Positions 10,750-33,848 of a stretch of DNA of 64,000 nt are shown piece after piece. The stretch covers positions 294,798,934 through 294,862,933 of the forward strand of contig NC_064616.1 of the NCBI RefSeq assembly GCF_023898315.1, written 5' to 3'. The translations under genes were made by a program, and so were the position numbers. How positions within the stretch are numbered: position 1 is the stretch's first letter; the number at the start of each line of letters is the position of its first letter. Below the pieces are notes generated by a model, which was not told the origin of the DNA, did no database searches, and saw only the letters and a program-made list of their open reading frames with translations. This DNA comes from Schistocerca nitens (Eukaryota > Arthropoda > Insecta > Orthoptera > Acrididae).

Positions 10750-11760
10750 GCTTTTGAGGTCAAAACACGTGTAAGACAGAGAGGTGAATTGTCCCCACTG
10801 CTGTTCAATTGTGTACTAGAAAAGGTAATCAGGGACTTAAGGAAAAGAACAAGAGAAAGAGGAATTTAAAAAAAAATGTTACAATTGAGAGAAGGGGGAT
10901 AAACAGAGTTTTGGTTGTTTGGCTTTTGCAGACGATCTCATCATCTTAGCTGAATCAGTAGAAGGTGCAACAATGCAGATAAATGCTCTACAGGAAACAG
11001 CTTCAAAAGCAGGCCTAAGTAAATCTTTTCAAAAAACAGAGTATATGACAGATGCAAAGGAGGCAGTGAAATACATGGAAACTGATTAAGGAAGAATAAA
11101 AGAAGACTACAGAATTTAAGTTATAGGTGACATAATACAACCAAGTACTTTGAACAAAGAGTGTAACTTATCAAGAACAAGGAAAAAATTGAGATGACTT
11201 TTCAACTAACAAAAAACTTATATAACAAGAAATCTATTTCCATAAATGCAAAACTTCAGCACAACACCACTGTTATTAAACCAGAATTCCTTTGTTTAAA
11301 TACAGATATACAATTAAGTGAAATAGAAAAGAAGAAAAAGAAAAATACCCAAGGAGGTTTTGGGACCAATATATGACAGTGGGGAAACAGTTGTGAAGAA
11401 GTTTATGAAAAAATAAACAATATCTGACACAATGAAGAAGAGAAGAATTGTACTGTAAGGACACCTAAATAGGCTACATGAAAAGGATAACAAAAGGTAT
11501 TTTTAACTTTTTTGACAGAAACACAAAAAACATCACTGGCATGGATCAAAGAAGTTAAACAGGACCTGAAAGAAATGGAAGTGATGGAGGAAGAAATAGG
11601 AGCAGGAGAAAAATTCAGAGCAAGAGTAAAAAGTTTCAAGGGCTTCCAGGAGAAAACAAAAAGACAGGTACAATATGGACACGGAGAGAATAAGAAAAGA
11701 ATAAAAAATGACTGGACAAAAAGAAAGGAGAAAAGAAAGAAGACCTAAGTAATTTCATGT
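10750..11760 (+). pseudogene. Second decayed reverse transcriptase relic of the same family
   Basis: Fragments in several frames read RQRGELSPLLFNCVLEKVI (the QGDxLSPLLFN motif of RT, here damaged), FADDLIILAESVEGA in pieces, and KNLYNKKSISINAKLQH. The last matches LVQSLYGKKSI in the preceding relic. The 3' end runs through a lysine-rich tail (11512-11748). Stops and frame changes are frequent. The two relics may be separate insertions or a tandem duplication. The 10431-10749 gap between them holds nothing I recognise. Confidence 0.6.
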
Positions 11761-12551
11761 GATCCTTCTGATGAAACAATTCCAGCATCCATGTTCTTGA
11801 AAAGAACCGAAATTTTCTGTCTTAGTTCCTAAATAAGGTACACTTGCATAGGCACCTCGTAGTGCATAAAATCTGTGGTGTAACCGCACATTTCCTGGAG
11901 TGCATTGATAATTTTAGATGTCACATTATCTGTGCACATAATGGGAATCTGATAAAGATTCATTATTGAAAAAAAGCGAGTGAGAGTTTGTGGCTGGCTA
12001 TTAGCTAGTAAAAAATGAATTAGCAAGCCACCCTGTAGCACACTAAATTCTCCTTCATATCTGTTTATGAAGGTGTCCTGATGCAATATGAAACCTGAAA
12101 ATTCTATTCTCAGCACCATTTAAAATAGAGGGATGTACATATTTCTAACCTAAGAGATTTCCTTTAGCTGGTATAAAAAGAACAGGTAGTTGAAATGTAA
12201 CTCAGATTGGTTCAGCACAAGCACCTTTTGTATTAGAAGTCCAGTGCCTCATTATTAAACTTGGTGGTGAGGGGGAACATCTTTGCATTTGAATTGTTGG
12301 AAGATGTTCTCTCATGATTGTGTTCATGGTTATGTGTGACCATTAGTTTATTTTGTTAAAGTTTCCCAATGACTTGTGGCCTTGCATCTTGAAAATGAGG
12401 AGAGTGTCTGTAGACGGTATATATGATCGTATAAGGTATCTCTTTGTCTACTGTGTCAACTTCTTCAATCCTCTGGATTCCCACATATACTCCTATTCAA
12501 CAGAGAAGGAAAGAGTATCTTGGATGTCCTAGCCAATTCCCTTTGGACTGA
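11761..12551. other. Gene-poor stretch
   Basis: The only open stretch is a 96-codon minus-strand ORF at 11829-12119, which I do not recognise and which lacks supporting features. I see no repeat boundary. Confidence 0.5.
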
Positions 12552-12770
12552 GTGAAGTAGCACAGTGAGCAAGACACTGGATGTGTATTTGGCAGAATGA
12601 CAGTCTAAATCCCCCCTCCAGGAATCCAGATTTAGGTTTTTTGTTGTTTCCTTAAACTGACTAAGACAAAGAGCAATGTTCAGTTCTTGCCCCATTCTTT
12701 CTGAACCTGAGTAGTGCTCAGTCTCTAATGATTGCATTGTTGATAGAACTTAGGTTTGGATCGTCCTTCC
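12552..12770 (+). mobile_element. Old tRNA-derived SINE copy
   Basis: This diverged copy shares a head (AGTAGCACAGTGAGCAAGACACTGG), the CAGATTTAGGTTTT block and the CAGTCTCTAATGATT block with the better-preserved copy at 56800-57040, in the same order and spacing. It is much older than that copy. The minus-strand ORF at 12465-12737 is its shadow. Confidence 0.65.
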
Positions 12771-13824
12771 ATTTTCTCTGCTCATCTCCACTTCTTCTTC
12801 AATCAATCCTCATGCAACGCAGTACCATCTGGATTGCATGCACTTTTACACAAGTCTTTATTAGTCTGGGAGGGGAATACTAAAGGCAAAACCATGAGAA
12901 ACTACTAAATATAAAAAACCAAGCCTTTTTTTACACCCATTGTTGTAAATATTAACCATAGTGATTGTCTAAAGTAGGGTAAAAGACTTAAACATCTGGG
13001 CCTCACCAACAAAGAGAAGAAAACTTGCTCAAACCTTTTGATGGAATATTCAAATATCGAACAGATAGGATGGTGAGTTATTCCTTTGCTCAGATTGCTA
13101 GCGATCTCTTTGGTCTTCTGTGACTTACTTTCACACTCAACTCTCAACAGTGCTGAATGTGGTATAGACTGAAAAATGGAACTCATTCCGAGAATATGTC
13201 ATTAACTTTGTGCTCTATTGATGGACAGTTTCAAATATCTCAAGTAGCATGGCCATAGGTCACACAGTCATAGTCTGCATGGGACCAAACAAAGGCATTA
13301 TAAAAATATATGTGCAACTTACTAAGCACCATAGAAGCTTTTAAATGTCCTATAAACATTGGAGCCTGAGCATAAAGTGGGGCATTCATGATTCTTGTGT
13401 AGCCGAGGCACATTTTAATCAAGGAAAGGAACAAGCTGACATTAGAAGTGGATAGGCCATTTGCAAGTCATCAATGAGATTTTATTCCAAAGCAGTATGT
13501 ATCAGTTACTACTTTGCTTGGAATTAATAGATTTTGGGAAAGTTTTTATCTTGATCAACATTAAGGAAAACAGCTTTGAGTCAACTGATATTAGTATTCT
13601 GAAAAATATATACATGAATGCTACAGTTTAATTAGATCTAATCATGATAGTATGAAATTCAGAATTGGAAGATGTCTTGTGTGCGCACAACCCCCTCACC
13701 ACTGTTCAACAGAGCTCTATTTCAGTATAGAATTAACTGTACAATCAACTGTATAATGATTAAATGATTAACTGAATATGAGAGGGTATTAGCTGACTTA
13801 GAATGTTTGTTACCTTTGTTCTAG
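12771..13824. other. No recognised gene; probable intron or upstream sequence of the kinase
   Basis: The sequence leads to a splice acceptor at 13822-13824. I looked for a glycine-rich loop exon of the kinase here and did not find one, so the 5' exons may lie left of the window. Confidence 0.5.
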
Positions 13825-25180
<11,356 letters not shown>

Positions 25181-28100
25181 CTGTTTAATGTTAACAAATG
25201 TAGTTTCTGTGATTATGTGAGATTTAAAAACTGTTATGAGCAGTTTTACATTATTGATGTTGATTGGTTTTTACTACATAATAATAAGCTGTTGTAGTTG
25301 TGTGTGTGACAGTGGTGGAGTGAAAGAGGGAGAAGAGTGTAAATTTTTTGCAAAATAGTTTTCCTTTCAGTAGTTTCTTGTTTGTTTGAAGTATAAGCTA
25401 CTGATGTAAAGGAAAGGAAGATGAATGATCTGCATTTCAACAATTTTCAGTATAATTATGCTGATAGTAAAATATTATATTTTTTAATTATGTTGAACTT
25501 TGTTTTCAACAAAACTTAAAAAAGAAAGATTAAAAAATTCTTTGATTGGAAAGAGAGAATTGTGATAAAGGTGAGGATTAATGTAACTTGGAAGTAAAAC
25601 TTGAAGTAACTCTACTTTTACACAAAACAGAGCAGTAAAAGTGAGTGTAATTGCTATGTTAATTTTCTGGGAAATAATTACATATGAATATGTACATAAT
25701 ATAGTTCATTTTAGTTTTAAATGAGAAGTTCGTTAAAGTAAATGTCTGTGCTGTTTGGAATTTGAAATATTGCTCATGTTGGTACAAAGTTAACCAATTT
25801 ATGTATGTGTGTGTTTGTACATAGTATTTAATTATTTGCGATTGACTTTAAATACAAGAAACAGCCAGATATTGGACATTATGTGCCATTCTTTTTTTTT
25901 ATGTTTTGTGTGTGGTGTGCGTGTAAGCTGTAAGAATATGAAATGCATAGTGTGTAATACACTCAAGTGGATTTCCTGATTGATTCTTCAGTATGAATAG
26001 TAAGAGAAATTGTGTAACTGAAATTTTCAAGAAGCAGTATATGTAGTATTCTCTGTGATATTTAGCAACTGAAATGTTTTGCTGTAACTTACTATAACTC
26101 ATATGTAGAATGGTTTTATCTTTCATGAAGATCACATGTCAAATTTGAATCATGAAAATATCTAAATGTTTGGGTGCAATTCTCTGCTTCAAATTTTTGT
26201 TGTTTTACTCATTATTTTTGCTTTGGTACATGTTGCTGCTTATGTACAGTTATAAAACAAATGAATCCGTAGAGATATTGCAAATCAGTAAGCTGAAAAT
26301 GATATACTCTGTCTTTGATAATACAACTTGTTGCAACACATTCAGCTGCAGCTTTTGTAACTCCATGGATATATATCTTGTGCCAATTTAAAAATTTTGT
26401 CATTAACAGCCTATATGCACAGCCATGATAGTAAATTACAATTGTACTCTGATTGTATGTAGTAGTTTGAGAAAGAAAAAAAAGTGCTTCATTACAAATA
26501 GTTAATTACTGTGTAAAATGAGGTGGACTGGAACTAAAAAGATACATGATAAATAACAGATCCAAACCAAAGATGATTATGATGATGATGCATTTTGTGT
26601 TCAGTTTTAATTGCTGATTGTAAGGTCAGCTAAACAATTTTCTTGGTGCACAGTAAACAATGCAAAATATTTTCTAAACTGAGTGTTTACATTTTTCTTA
26701 ACCTTCTGCAAAAACAAATCTCTCAACATTTGAATCCAAAATAATTTACATGGATCAGATCCAAACAATAACAGTTTTAATTTTTTTCCACACTTCACTA
26801 CAATGAAGAAAAGCTTCTGGCTTTACTCCAGGCTATAAGTGTAAAAAAGTACCATTTCAAAATTAAGATTATAAACTCGACACAATACACAAAAATTGCA
26901 ATTCACTGATACCATGCTCCTACTGTTCTTCTAATACTACCTTGCATAAAGGAGTTCATAAAAGACAGCTGGTGGGGTAATTCTATGCATTAGTTTTACA
27001 GCTTCTGCATTTGTAACAGGTAATGTGACAACACTGAAAACTGATGAGACATTGTGGAATTTACTGTTCATGTCATCACAACTTTACCATTCTTAATACA
27101 TGAAGTTAGTGCTACAAAGTACTACACTTCCTGGTGTAAAAGGTATGTATAGTGTTTTTCTTTGCAACATTTGTAGAATCTCATCTATAATATGGACCAT
27201 AAGAGACACCATTCCTGCATTCCTCAAGTGATAAGAGAGATCTGTGTGAGTTAAATGTGTGTCTGGGTGCATATCGTCATCAATCATCATCTTGGTAGAT
27301 GTTAGTTCCAAAAGTAACTATTGTAATATCTTTCAGTTCATCACTGGTGTGATGGCTGTTTATAATCATGGGGTTTTGAGATCACATTGCTCAGCCTGTG
27401 ATATTTTGGATAGCTGTAAAACAATCTACTTGCAAGGAAACTGTCACTTAGGAATTTATGCACAGGTAACATAGATAGTACCTAATGTGTAAATCTGCCA
27501 CAGTCATAGTTAATCATAGAGTTGTTAGTACAAGAAACATGCTGCATCCTGATGTTCTGTCAACAACTATAGTGGAGTCAGATGGTTCTCTTAGACAGCA
27601 TATAGGAATCGGCAAGCAACTTTTTCTCTGTCCATAGATTCCCTGACTGAATGTTGCTGTTTGACAACTTCAGATACCTCATTGTTAGTACTGCCATTTG
27701 TATAATGCTTACAGCAGTTCCTCACCCATTTATTCTAAGATTTCTGTCCTATTTATTGTCACCATAGCTTTCCAATCTGTTTATGCATGTTCGTCATCCA
27801 TATGACAATTTTATTTTTCATGCAACACAATTCTTCTTCCATGCCCCATCAGGATACGTCATCACATAGCTAAGGCAATAAAATTTTCTTTCCTTGATAG
27901 TGATTGTGGTTTCTGATATTTTCAGATTCTCCTCAGTATTTTACAGTTGGGTATGCGGTTAATGTGAGTGGACAGCTGTAGGCCCACATATCAAAATTTG
28001 TTTCTTGTGGCTTTGATCAATATTCATGCTTATATTTCTATAATTTTTTCATATCATCGGACTCAGACTCGTTAAATAATGTGAAAACTGTGTACTGTAA

Positions 28101-28226
28101 TGCACCTAATTTGTAATCTTTGAAAAATACATGGGTGTACTTTAAGTTTGTCTGTAGATGTTTCGTACAGAGGTCACAGATATCTAACAGGTATGTGTAG
28201 CTATTGCAAAGAAACATTAATGTTAA
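25181..28226. other. PLK 3' UTR region and gene-poor sequence
   Basis: The kinase 3' UTR begins at 25181. I see no AATAAA in the first 1.3 kb; an ATTAAA at about 25529 is a possible weak poly(A) signal. The rest is AT-rich with short ORFs that have no recognised similarity. Confidence 0.5.
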
Positions 28227-28228
28227 TA

Positions 28229-28886
28229 TGAGGGTGTGCTGAAAAGCAATGCCTCAGAATTTTTTATATGATAGCTCTTACAGCTTTTTAAATAAAACGA
28301 CCTGTATTAAGATTTTACATCTTTATTTTTCATGTCTAAATATTTATTTCGCAACATAGCCACACTGGTGATGAACACATTTCTCCCAACAAGAGACCAG
28401 TTTGTTGATTGCAGAATGTTTGAATTTGTCCACGGAGCCATGATCTCACCTCTACTTGCATTTCTTCTTCACTGTCAAAGTGAAGTCTTCAATAGTGTTC
28501 TTTAAGTTCTGGAAACAGATGAAAATCAGATGTGACAGTCGGAACTGTATGAAGGATGATAAATGACAGTGCAAGGCTTTGGATTGTTGCACATGTTGCA
28601 GCACTCCTGTGTGGTCTGGCATTGTCATGCTGAAAGAGAGGGTGCTATGTGCTTCTTGTGTGGATGAACTCTTCAAATTTGAAACACTGTTACAGCGTGC
28701 TGTTTCCCACATAGACACAGTTACATTAAACACCACCATGTTGTGCACCAAAATTTGGAGCCCTGTAATGGTAGACGTGTGACATGAAGAATGCAGATGT
28801 AGAATGTTAATAATATTAGTTTAAATTAAAAAGTTTTAAAGAGTTTTCACATAAATGTGGAGGCATTACTTTTCACCACACCCTTA
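28229..28886 (-). mobile_element. Internally deleted mariner
   Basis: Terminal inverted repeats (AGGGTGTGCTGAAAAG on the left, CTTTTCACCACACCCT on the right) are flanked by TA on both sides (28227-28228 and 28887-28888). Minus-strand fragments match the C-terminal part of a mariner transposase, with ASTSDFHLFPEL-like order surviving as SHLIFICFQNLKNTIEDF. At 658 bp it is about half of an intact element, and the catalytic N-terminal part is gone. Confidence 0.88.
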
Positions 28887-28897
28887 TATTAGCAAAT

Positions 28898-31339
28898 GCC
28901 TGGAATGTAAAATAGACAGTTGGATTATCAGAGCAGAAGCATTATTCCTCGGCTGATGAGCTGGGTTTGCTGTATGTTTACTCTCAGTTAATGTTTTGAC
29001 AGTTCTCCGTTTGTTTTTGGTTGGCAAGTAAGAATCTGATTAATTTAGTGAATAAATCTTGTTAACCTGTGTGTGTGTGTGTGTGTGTGTGTGGGGGGGG
29101 GGGGGGGTTGAAATGACGAAAGCAGCCTATCTGAAATTACACAAAAAAGCAAGGCCTACAAGCAATATAATGAGTGAAATAGTGACATCACATAGCGGTG
29201 TTAAGTGAAGCCAGACAGAAGAACTGCTTTTAAGACTACAAGTGAACCTACAGAAGCAGATTAGGGATCTGTAAACTCAAATTGCAGCCCAAGATGACAG
29301 AAGTTTATACCAACAAATGTTGAATATGAAGGGCAGTTTGCCTGCTGCATCTAACATGGTTTCTGCACAAAAGATAAAAACACAGATACCGAAGTTCCTG
29401 CCAGAGAAGCCTGAACTGCATTATGTAATGCTAGATTTGGTGTTTACGCAAAACAGCGGTACTAGCAATTGCACAAAGTTCGCTGAAGCATTTAACAGCT
29501 TGGATGCTAGAGCAGTTGAATGGTGTCTGACATTATTTTGAAACCACACTCACAACAACAGTATCTCCACTTGAAGAACACTGTGGTCCGACAGAAGTGT
29601 AAGTCCTTGGGCCAACAAATGGAACAAGTACTTCAGTTCAAACATATCGGCAATAAATGCCATCTGAATTCTGGCAACAACTGAAGAGCATCATGGGGGA
29701 GCTAGCAATGTCAGATGAAACACTTTGGCATGTGTAGCTAATGCAAGTATTGCTTCTACTGAAAATGGTGGTGGTGACACGGGGGAAGTGTGATATTCTG
29801 TGCTTGCAGTAGCAGAGAAAGTGAATCCTATAGTGGGGCAAGCAGGTACCTCAGTGGTGTTACAGGTAGCTAGCAATATCACCATTGTTGAGACAGCAGC
29901 TATACAGCACGAGCAGCAGACCAACATCAATAAGCAGCTCTGAAGTCTGAAACACCAGATGGACACAATTTTGAAGCAATTGTTGTCCCTGGCAACGAAT
30001 AAGTGGACCCACACAAGGAAAAATAAAGGAGAAGAGGGGTAATCCATCCAGCCAGCAGAATTGGATTTCTAGCCAGATGGTACGAGGAGGACAAAATCGC
30101 CAGGTTTGTTTGTACCACAAGTGTTTTGGCAATGATGCCATGCGATGCATATCTCCCTGCACATTCCCAAGTAGCCTCAGTGACTGGCAGTGGGCAGAAC
30201 AGGCAGCACAGTTCCACAAGAGTGCCAAAATTCTAGATGAAGGAGTTGCTGCTACTTCTGCAGACACCGACAGAGATGTATCCAGGAGGAGTCATGACAA
30301 AGCACTCAAGATTGGCCCAGTTAATTCATGACAAATCAATGGCATCCATACATACACCGAAGCATGTCTGCTCACATTATCACATCACTTGTAATCAGAC
30401 TGGTGCTCCCTTATTGACTGGGGTTCAGGTGCAAGTGTCCTGCAGTTCCGTCAAAGTAGGACTGCAGTGATGGGTGCAACTCTCCACCTTACAGCAGCTA
30501 ACAACTTGACCATCAAAGCTTATAGTGAATGTAATGCAATGGTGGATCTGGGCTTCAATAAAAATTTCAAGTGGAGGTTCATACTAGCAGATGTTAGTGA
30601 ACCATTATCAGGTGCAGGCTTTGTATACCAACAAGGTTTGAAATAAAGCTAAGTATGGCATGAACTAAGTTGGACAGTGAAGTGGTAACAGACACTATGG
30701 GCAGAAGTGCAACAGTGCCATCATCTCACCCAGTTGTTTGGTTAGTCCAGGAGCTAGATAAAAGGTTGTTGGCTGATTACAGAGGGTATTACATACCAAG
30801 GTGCATCACATTAAGATGTCATCTGGTCAACCGATTTTTCAATGTCCACCGAGGTAAAACCCAACTGTTTCTTGTGGCAAAAGTGGAATTTGAAGAGATG
30901 TTGTGTGGCCCAAAGGCCTGACAGCACATGGACATCACCATTGCATATAGTTAAAAAGAATGATAGCACCTGGAGACCCTGTGGGGATTACCCCATTCTA
31001 AATGCAGGAAACAATCTCTGACCATAATCCTGTTCCTAAGCTAAGGGATTCCACGAATGTCGTAGCTGGAGCTACGGCCTTCATTGTGATGGACTACAAG
31101 AAGGGGAGAATGTGTCTGTGTGGGAAGTGCCATATCCAGACAGTGATTGAGAATGCATGTATTATTCTTTGACTGACTGGCTGGGTTTGCTGTAGGTTTA
31201 CTCTTAGTTCTAGTTTAGACAGTTCTCTGTTTACTTTTGGTTGTCAAGCGTGAATCTGATTTATCAAGTGAATACATCTTGTTAACCAGAATTCATGTGT
31301 GTGTCTGTACATTTATTGTTGAAATGATAGAAGCAGCCT
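28898..31339 (+). mobile_element. Decayed Gypsy-type LTR retrotransposon with two LTRs
   Basis: Two direct repeats share GGGTTTGCTGTA, ATCTTGTTAACC and GAAATGA..GAAGCAGCCT. The left LTR is about 28898-29129, the right about 31120-31339. Inside, in order: gag (PKFLPEKPEL, then NSLDARAVEW), a zinc-knuckle remnant (CLYHKCFGNDAMRC), a protease remnant around 30416 and the start of the RT (STWRPCGDY). The rest of pol is deleted and every part carries stops. The protease active site reads Asp-Trp-Gly instead of Asp-Thr-Gly. LTR ends are approximate. Confidence 0.8.
29069..29108 (+). repeat. (GT)n(G)n tract in the left LTR
   Basis: About 12 GT units followed by a long G run. It is absent from the right LTR, so it expanded after insertion. 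Confidence 0.92.
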
Positions 31340-32609
31340 GTAACACCTCAGCACTTAATAGTAAATCACATTTGTCATTGCCAGACTTTAAACATTTGCA
31401 TACTTTTGTGTGAGTTTAAGGGCTGCTTTCACACAACATTTTCCAGGCAATTCCCAATGCAGTCTATTAACCAATTTTTAAAAATTGTGTTGGCTATATT
31501 TCCTATCATAAACTACTCACTTGAATGATTCTGTACCATTGTACCCTGGATAAACACTTTATTTAATTTTATGGCTTAAATGTTTTTGTGGTAAATCAGC
31601 TGGGATAGCATTTATTTCTCTCTTCAGTCATGACTAATTGTTGGAACACACAGGGGCCAAGCCTTACAAAGAGATACCTACAAACAAGTCAGTGAAAATG
31701 AAAGAAAATATTATTTGAATTGTTTAGAAAATGTCTTCATTCAGATTTTCTATAAACTAACTTGGCCCCGAAGATTAGCAATGCTTGACCATCTTTCATA
31801 TCAGCCTTTGCCTATGGCCTCAGTTGGATTTGGTGCAGTTGAGCTGCAGTGCCAGCACAGTGTAGTCAGTCAGGCACATTGTAGCTATAGAGGCATACAT
31901 GTATTTATTAGCTCCAATATTCTTAGTCTTATTTATGTGTATATCGACGACTGAACTACTCCTTTACTGTAAGATTAACTGTTACCTTTACTCCTTCAGT
32001 TAGTTATATTCCAACAGGGGCTTTCCATTGCTACAAACAATTGATACAGTTAAATAAACAGTCACATTCTGACATGGGTTTGGCATGTACTGAAATATGT
32101 CTTTAGTACAGCCATTCAGTCATAGTCTTGAAACCACTGAAAGTTAAGTATGTTGCCTTTTCAGTGTGAGCAGGCCAGAGGTAATTACTGTCAGTACTAA
32201 ATGAGAGGCATATAAAGTTATACAATTAATTTTTGTTTGTTTTTTGAAGGTATGTCTTCAGTGGTGGTACACACAGAAATCCTTGTACTTCAGTACCTCA
32301 CTACCGGTGCCAAAACAAAATGTCACAACCCTTGATAAAGTTGTGTGTTGTGCATTCATTCATTCATTTTCAACAAAAGCGGGAAAGTTGCAGCTGTGTG
32401 AGGACAATCTACTGTGCTACTTTACCTGCTGGGATTGGTGCACTGCTGCTGAAAATGAATCATTGCCTGATACCCACTTCATCAATGGGCTGTACCATTT
32501 TGTTTTGGGTAGCATTTGGGGGGGGGGGGGTGGTGTGTTGCAGTACAGTGATTTCAAAGTGTACCAGGTCTGCAGACATGTACCTGGAAATGAACAAAAA
32601 AATTATGTA
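31340..32609. other. Gene-poor stretch
   Basis: A G-run at about 32518-32530 is the only marked feature. The short ORFs here are not supported. Confidence 0.5.
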
Positions 32610-33266
32610 CCGGGTGATCAAAAAGTCAGTATAAATTTGAAAACTTAATAAACCACGGAATAATGTAGATAGAGAGGTAAAAAATTGACACACACATGCT
32701 TGGAATGACATGGGGTTTTATTAGAACCACCCCATATTGCTAGACGCGTGAAAGATCTCTTGCGCACGTCGTTTGGTGATGATCGCGTGCTCAGCCGCCA
32801 CTTTCGTCATGCTTGGCCTCCCAGGTCCCCAGACCTCAGTCCGTGTGATTATTGGCTTTGGGGTTACGTGAAGTCGCAAGTGTATCGTGATCGACCGACG
32901 TCTCTAGGGATGCTGAAAAACAACATCCGACACCAATGCCTCACCATAACTCCGGACATGCTTTACAGTCCTGTTCACAACATTATTCCTCGACTACAGC
33001 TATTGTTGAGGAATGATGGTGGACATATTGAGCATTTCCTGTAAAGCACATCATCTTTGCTTTGTCTTACTTTGTAATGCTAATTATTGCTATTCTGATC
33101 AGATGAAGCGCCATCTGTTGGACATTTTTTGAACTTTTGTATTTTTTTTTGGTTCTAATAAAACCCCATGTCATTCCAAGCATGTGTGTCAATTTGTACC
33201 TCTCTATCTACATTATTCCGTGATTTATTCAGTTTTCAAAAGTGTACTGACTTTTTGATCACCCGG
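32610..33266 (+). mobile_element. Tc1/mariner-superfamily element with ~115-bp inverted repeats
   Basis: The ends CCGGGTGATCAAAAAGTCAG and its complement are flanked by TA (32608-32609 and 33267-33268). The inverted repeats continue for about 115 bases, through CATGCTTGGAATGACATGGG. The interior keeps only the C-terminal end of a DDE transposase (32748-33044): AWPPRSPDLSPCDYWLWG holds the last catalytic Asp, and GGHIEHFL ends it. The N-terminal two thirds are deleted. Confidence 0.88.
32748..33044 (+). pseudogene. C-terminal transposase fragment
   Basis: An open 98-codon remnant of a Tc1/mariner-superfamily transposase. RSPDLSPCDYWLWG includes the third catalytic acidic residue; the first two acidic residues and the DNA-binding domain are missing. 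It is non-functional but little diverged. Confidence 0.82.
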
Positions 33267-33848
33267 TACTTTACTGTTACATTACCAATACTTCACTGTT
33301 ACTTTTTTTAGGTGATAATTAGAACTATACCTGGATCAGAATAAAAATGTGATAAACAGCATTACAAAGGTGATGTTGGCAGGTTTGATGTTACCTGAAT
33401 GTCAATGTAGCTGCAGCAGCTGTAAATTTAGTACCGAATTCCTCCATATTTTTGCCATTAACCTGCAGTACAGAGGTCACCTTGTAGAATTATAACAGCC
33501 TTATCACTTTGCTGCTCACTTCTGCTTTTAGTTGTACCTTTTTTTTCCTCTTTTATTTTTTTATTTTTTTTCTTCTTCATTGGCTGACACACAATAATTC
33601 TCATTCAAAGAGTCCTATGACAAGGCAAACACAACAAAAGGTGTAACCAAGCTCTTCCTCTGGTTGGTTGTTTCTATAGTAGGTCTCCCATAAACAACTA
33701 GCTGTCAATCACTTTTTTGTGCTTATCTGGGTATATATGACAATCTAAACCTCGATTTGTCAGGAAACATGACAGAACCTATGATATTCATCATAGTATA
33801 AATTACCAGATAATAAATCATCTTTGGGGCAGTCCACAAAAAGGAACA
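33267..33848. other. No recognised gene
   Basis: T-rich sequence with no supported feature. Confidence 0.4.

Noticed and set aside
12465-12737. Minus-strand 90-codon ORF
   Set aside because: It overlaps an old SINE copy and is an accidental open frame.
28579-28782. Plus-strand Cys-rich ORF (CCTCCSTPVW)
   Set aside because: It is the antisense of the decayed mariner transposase.
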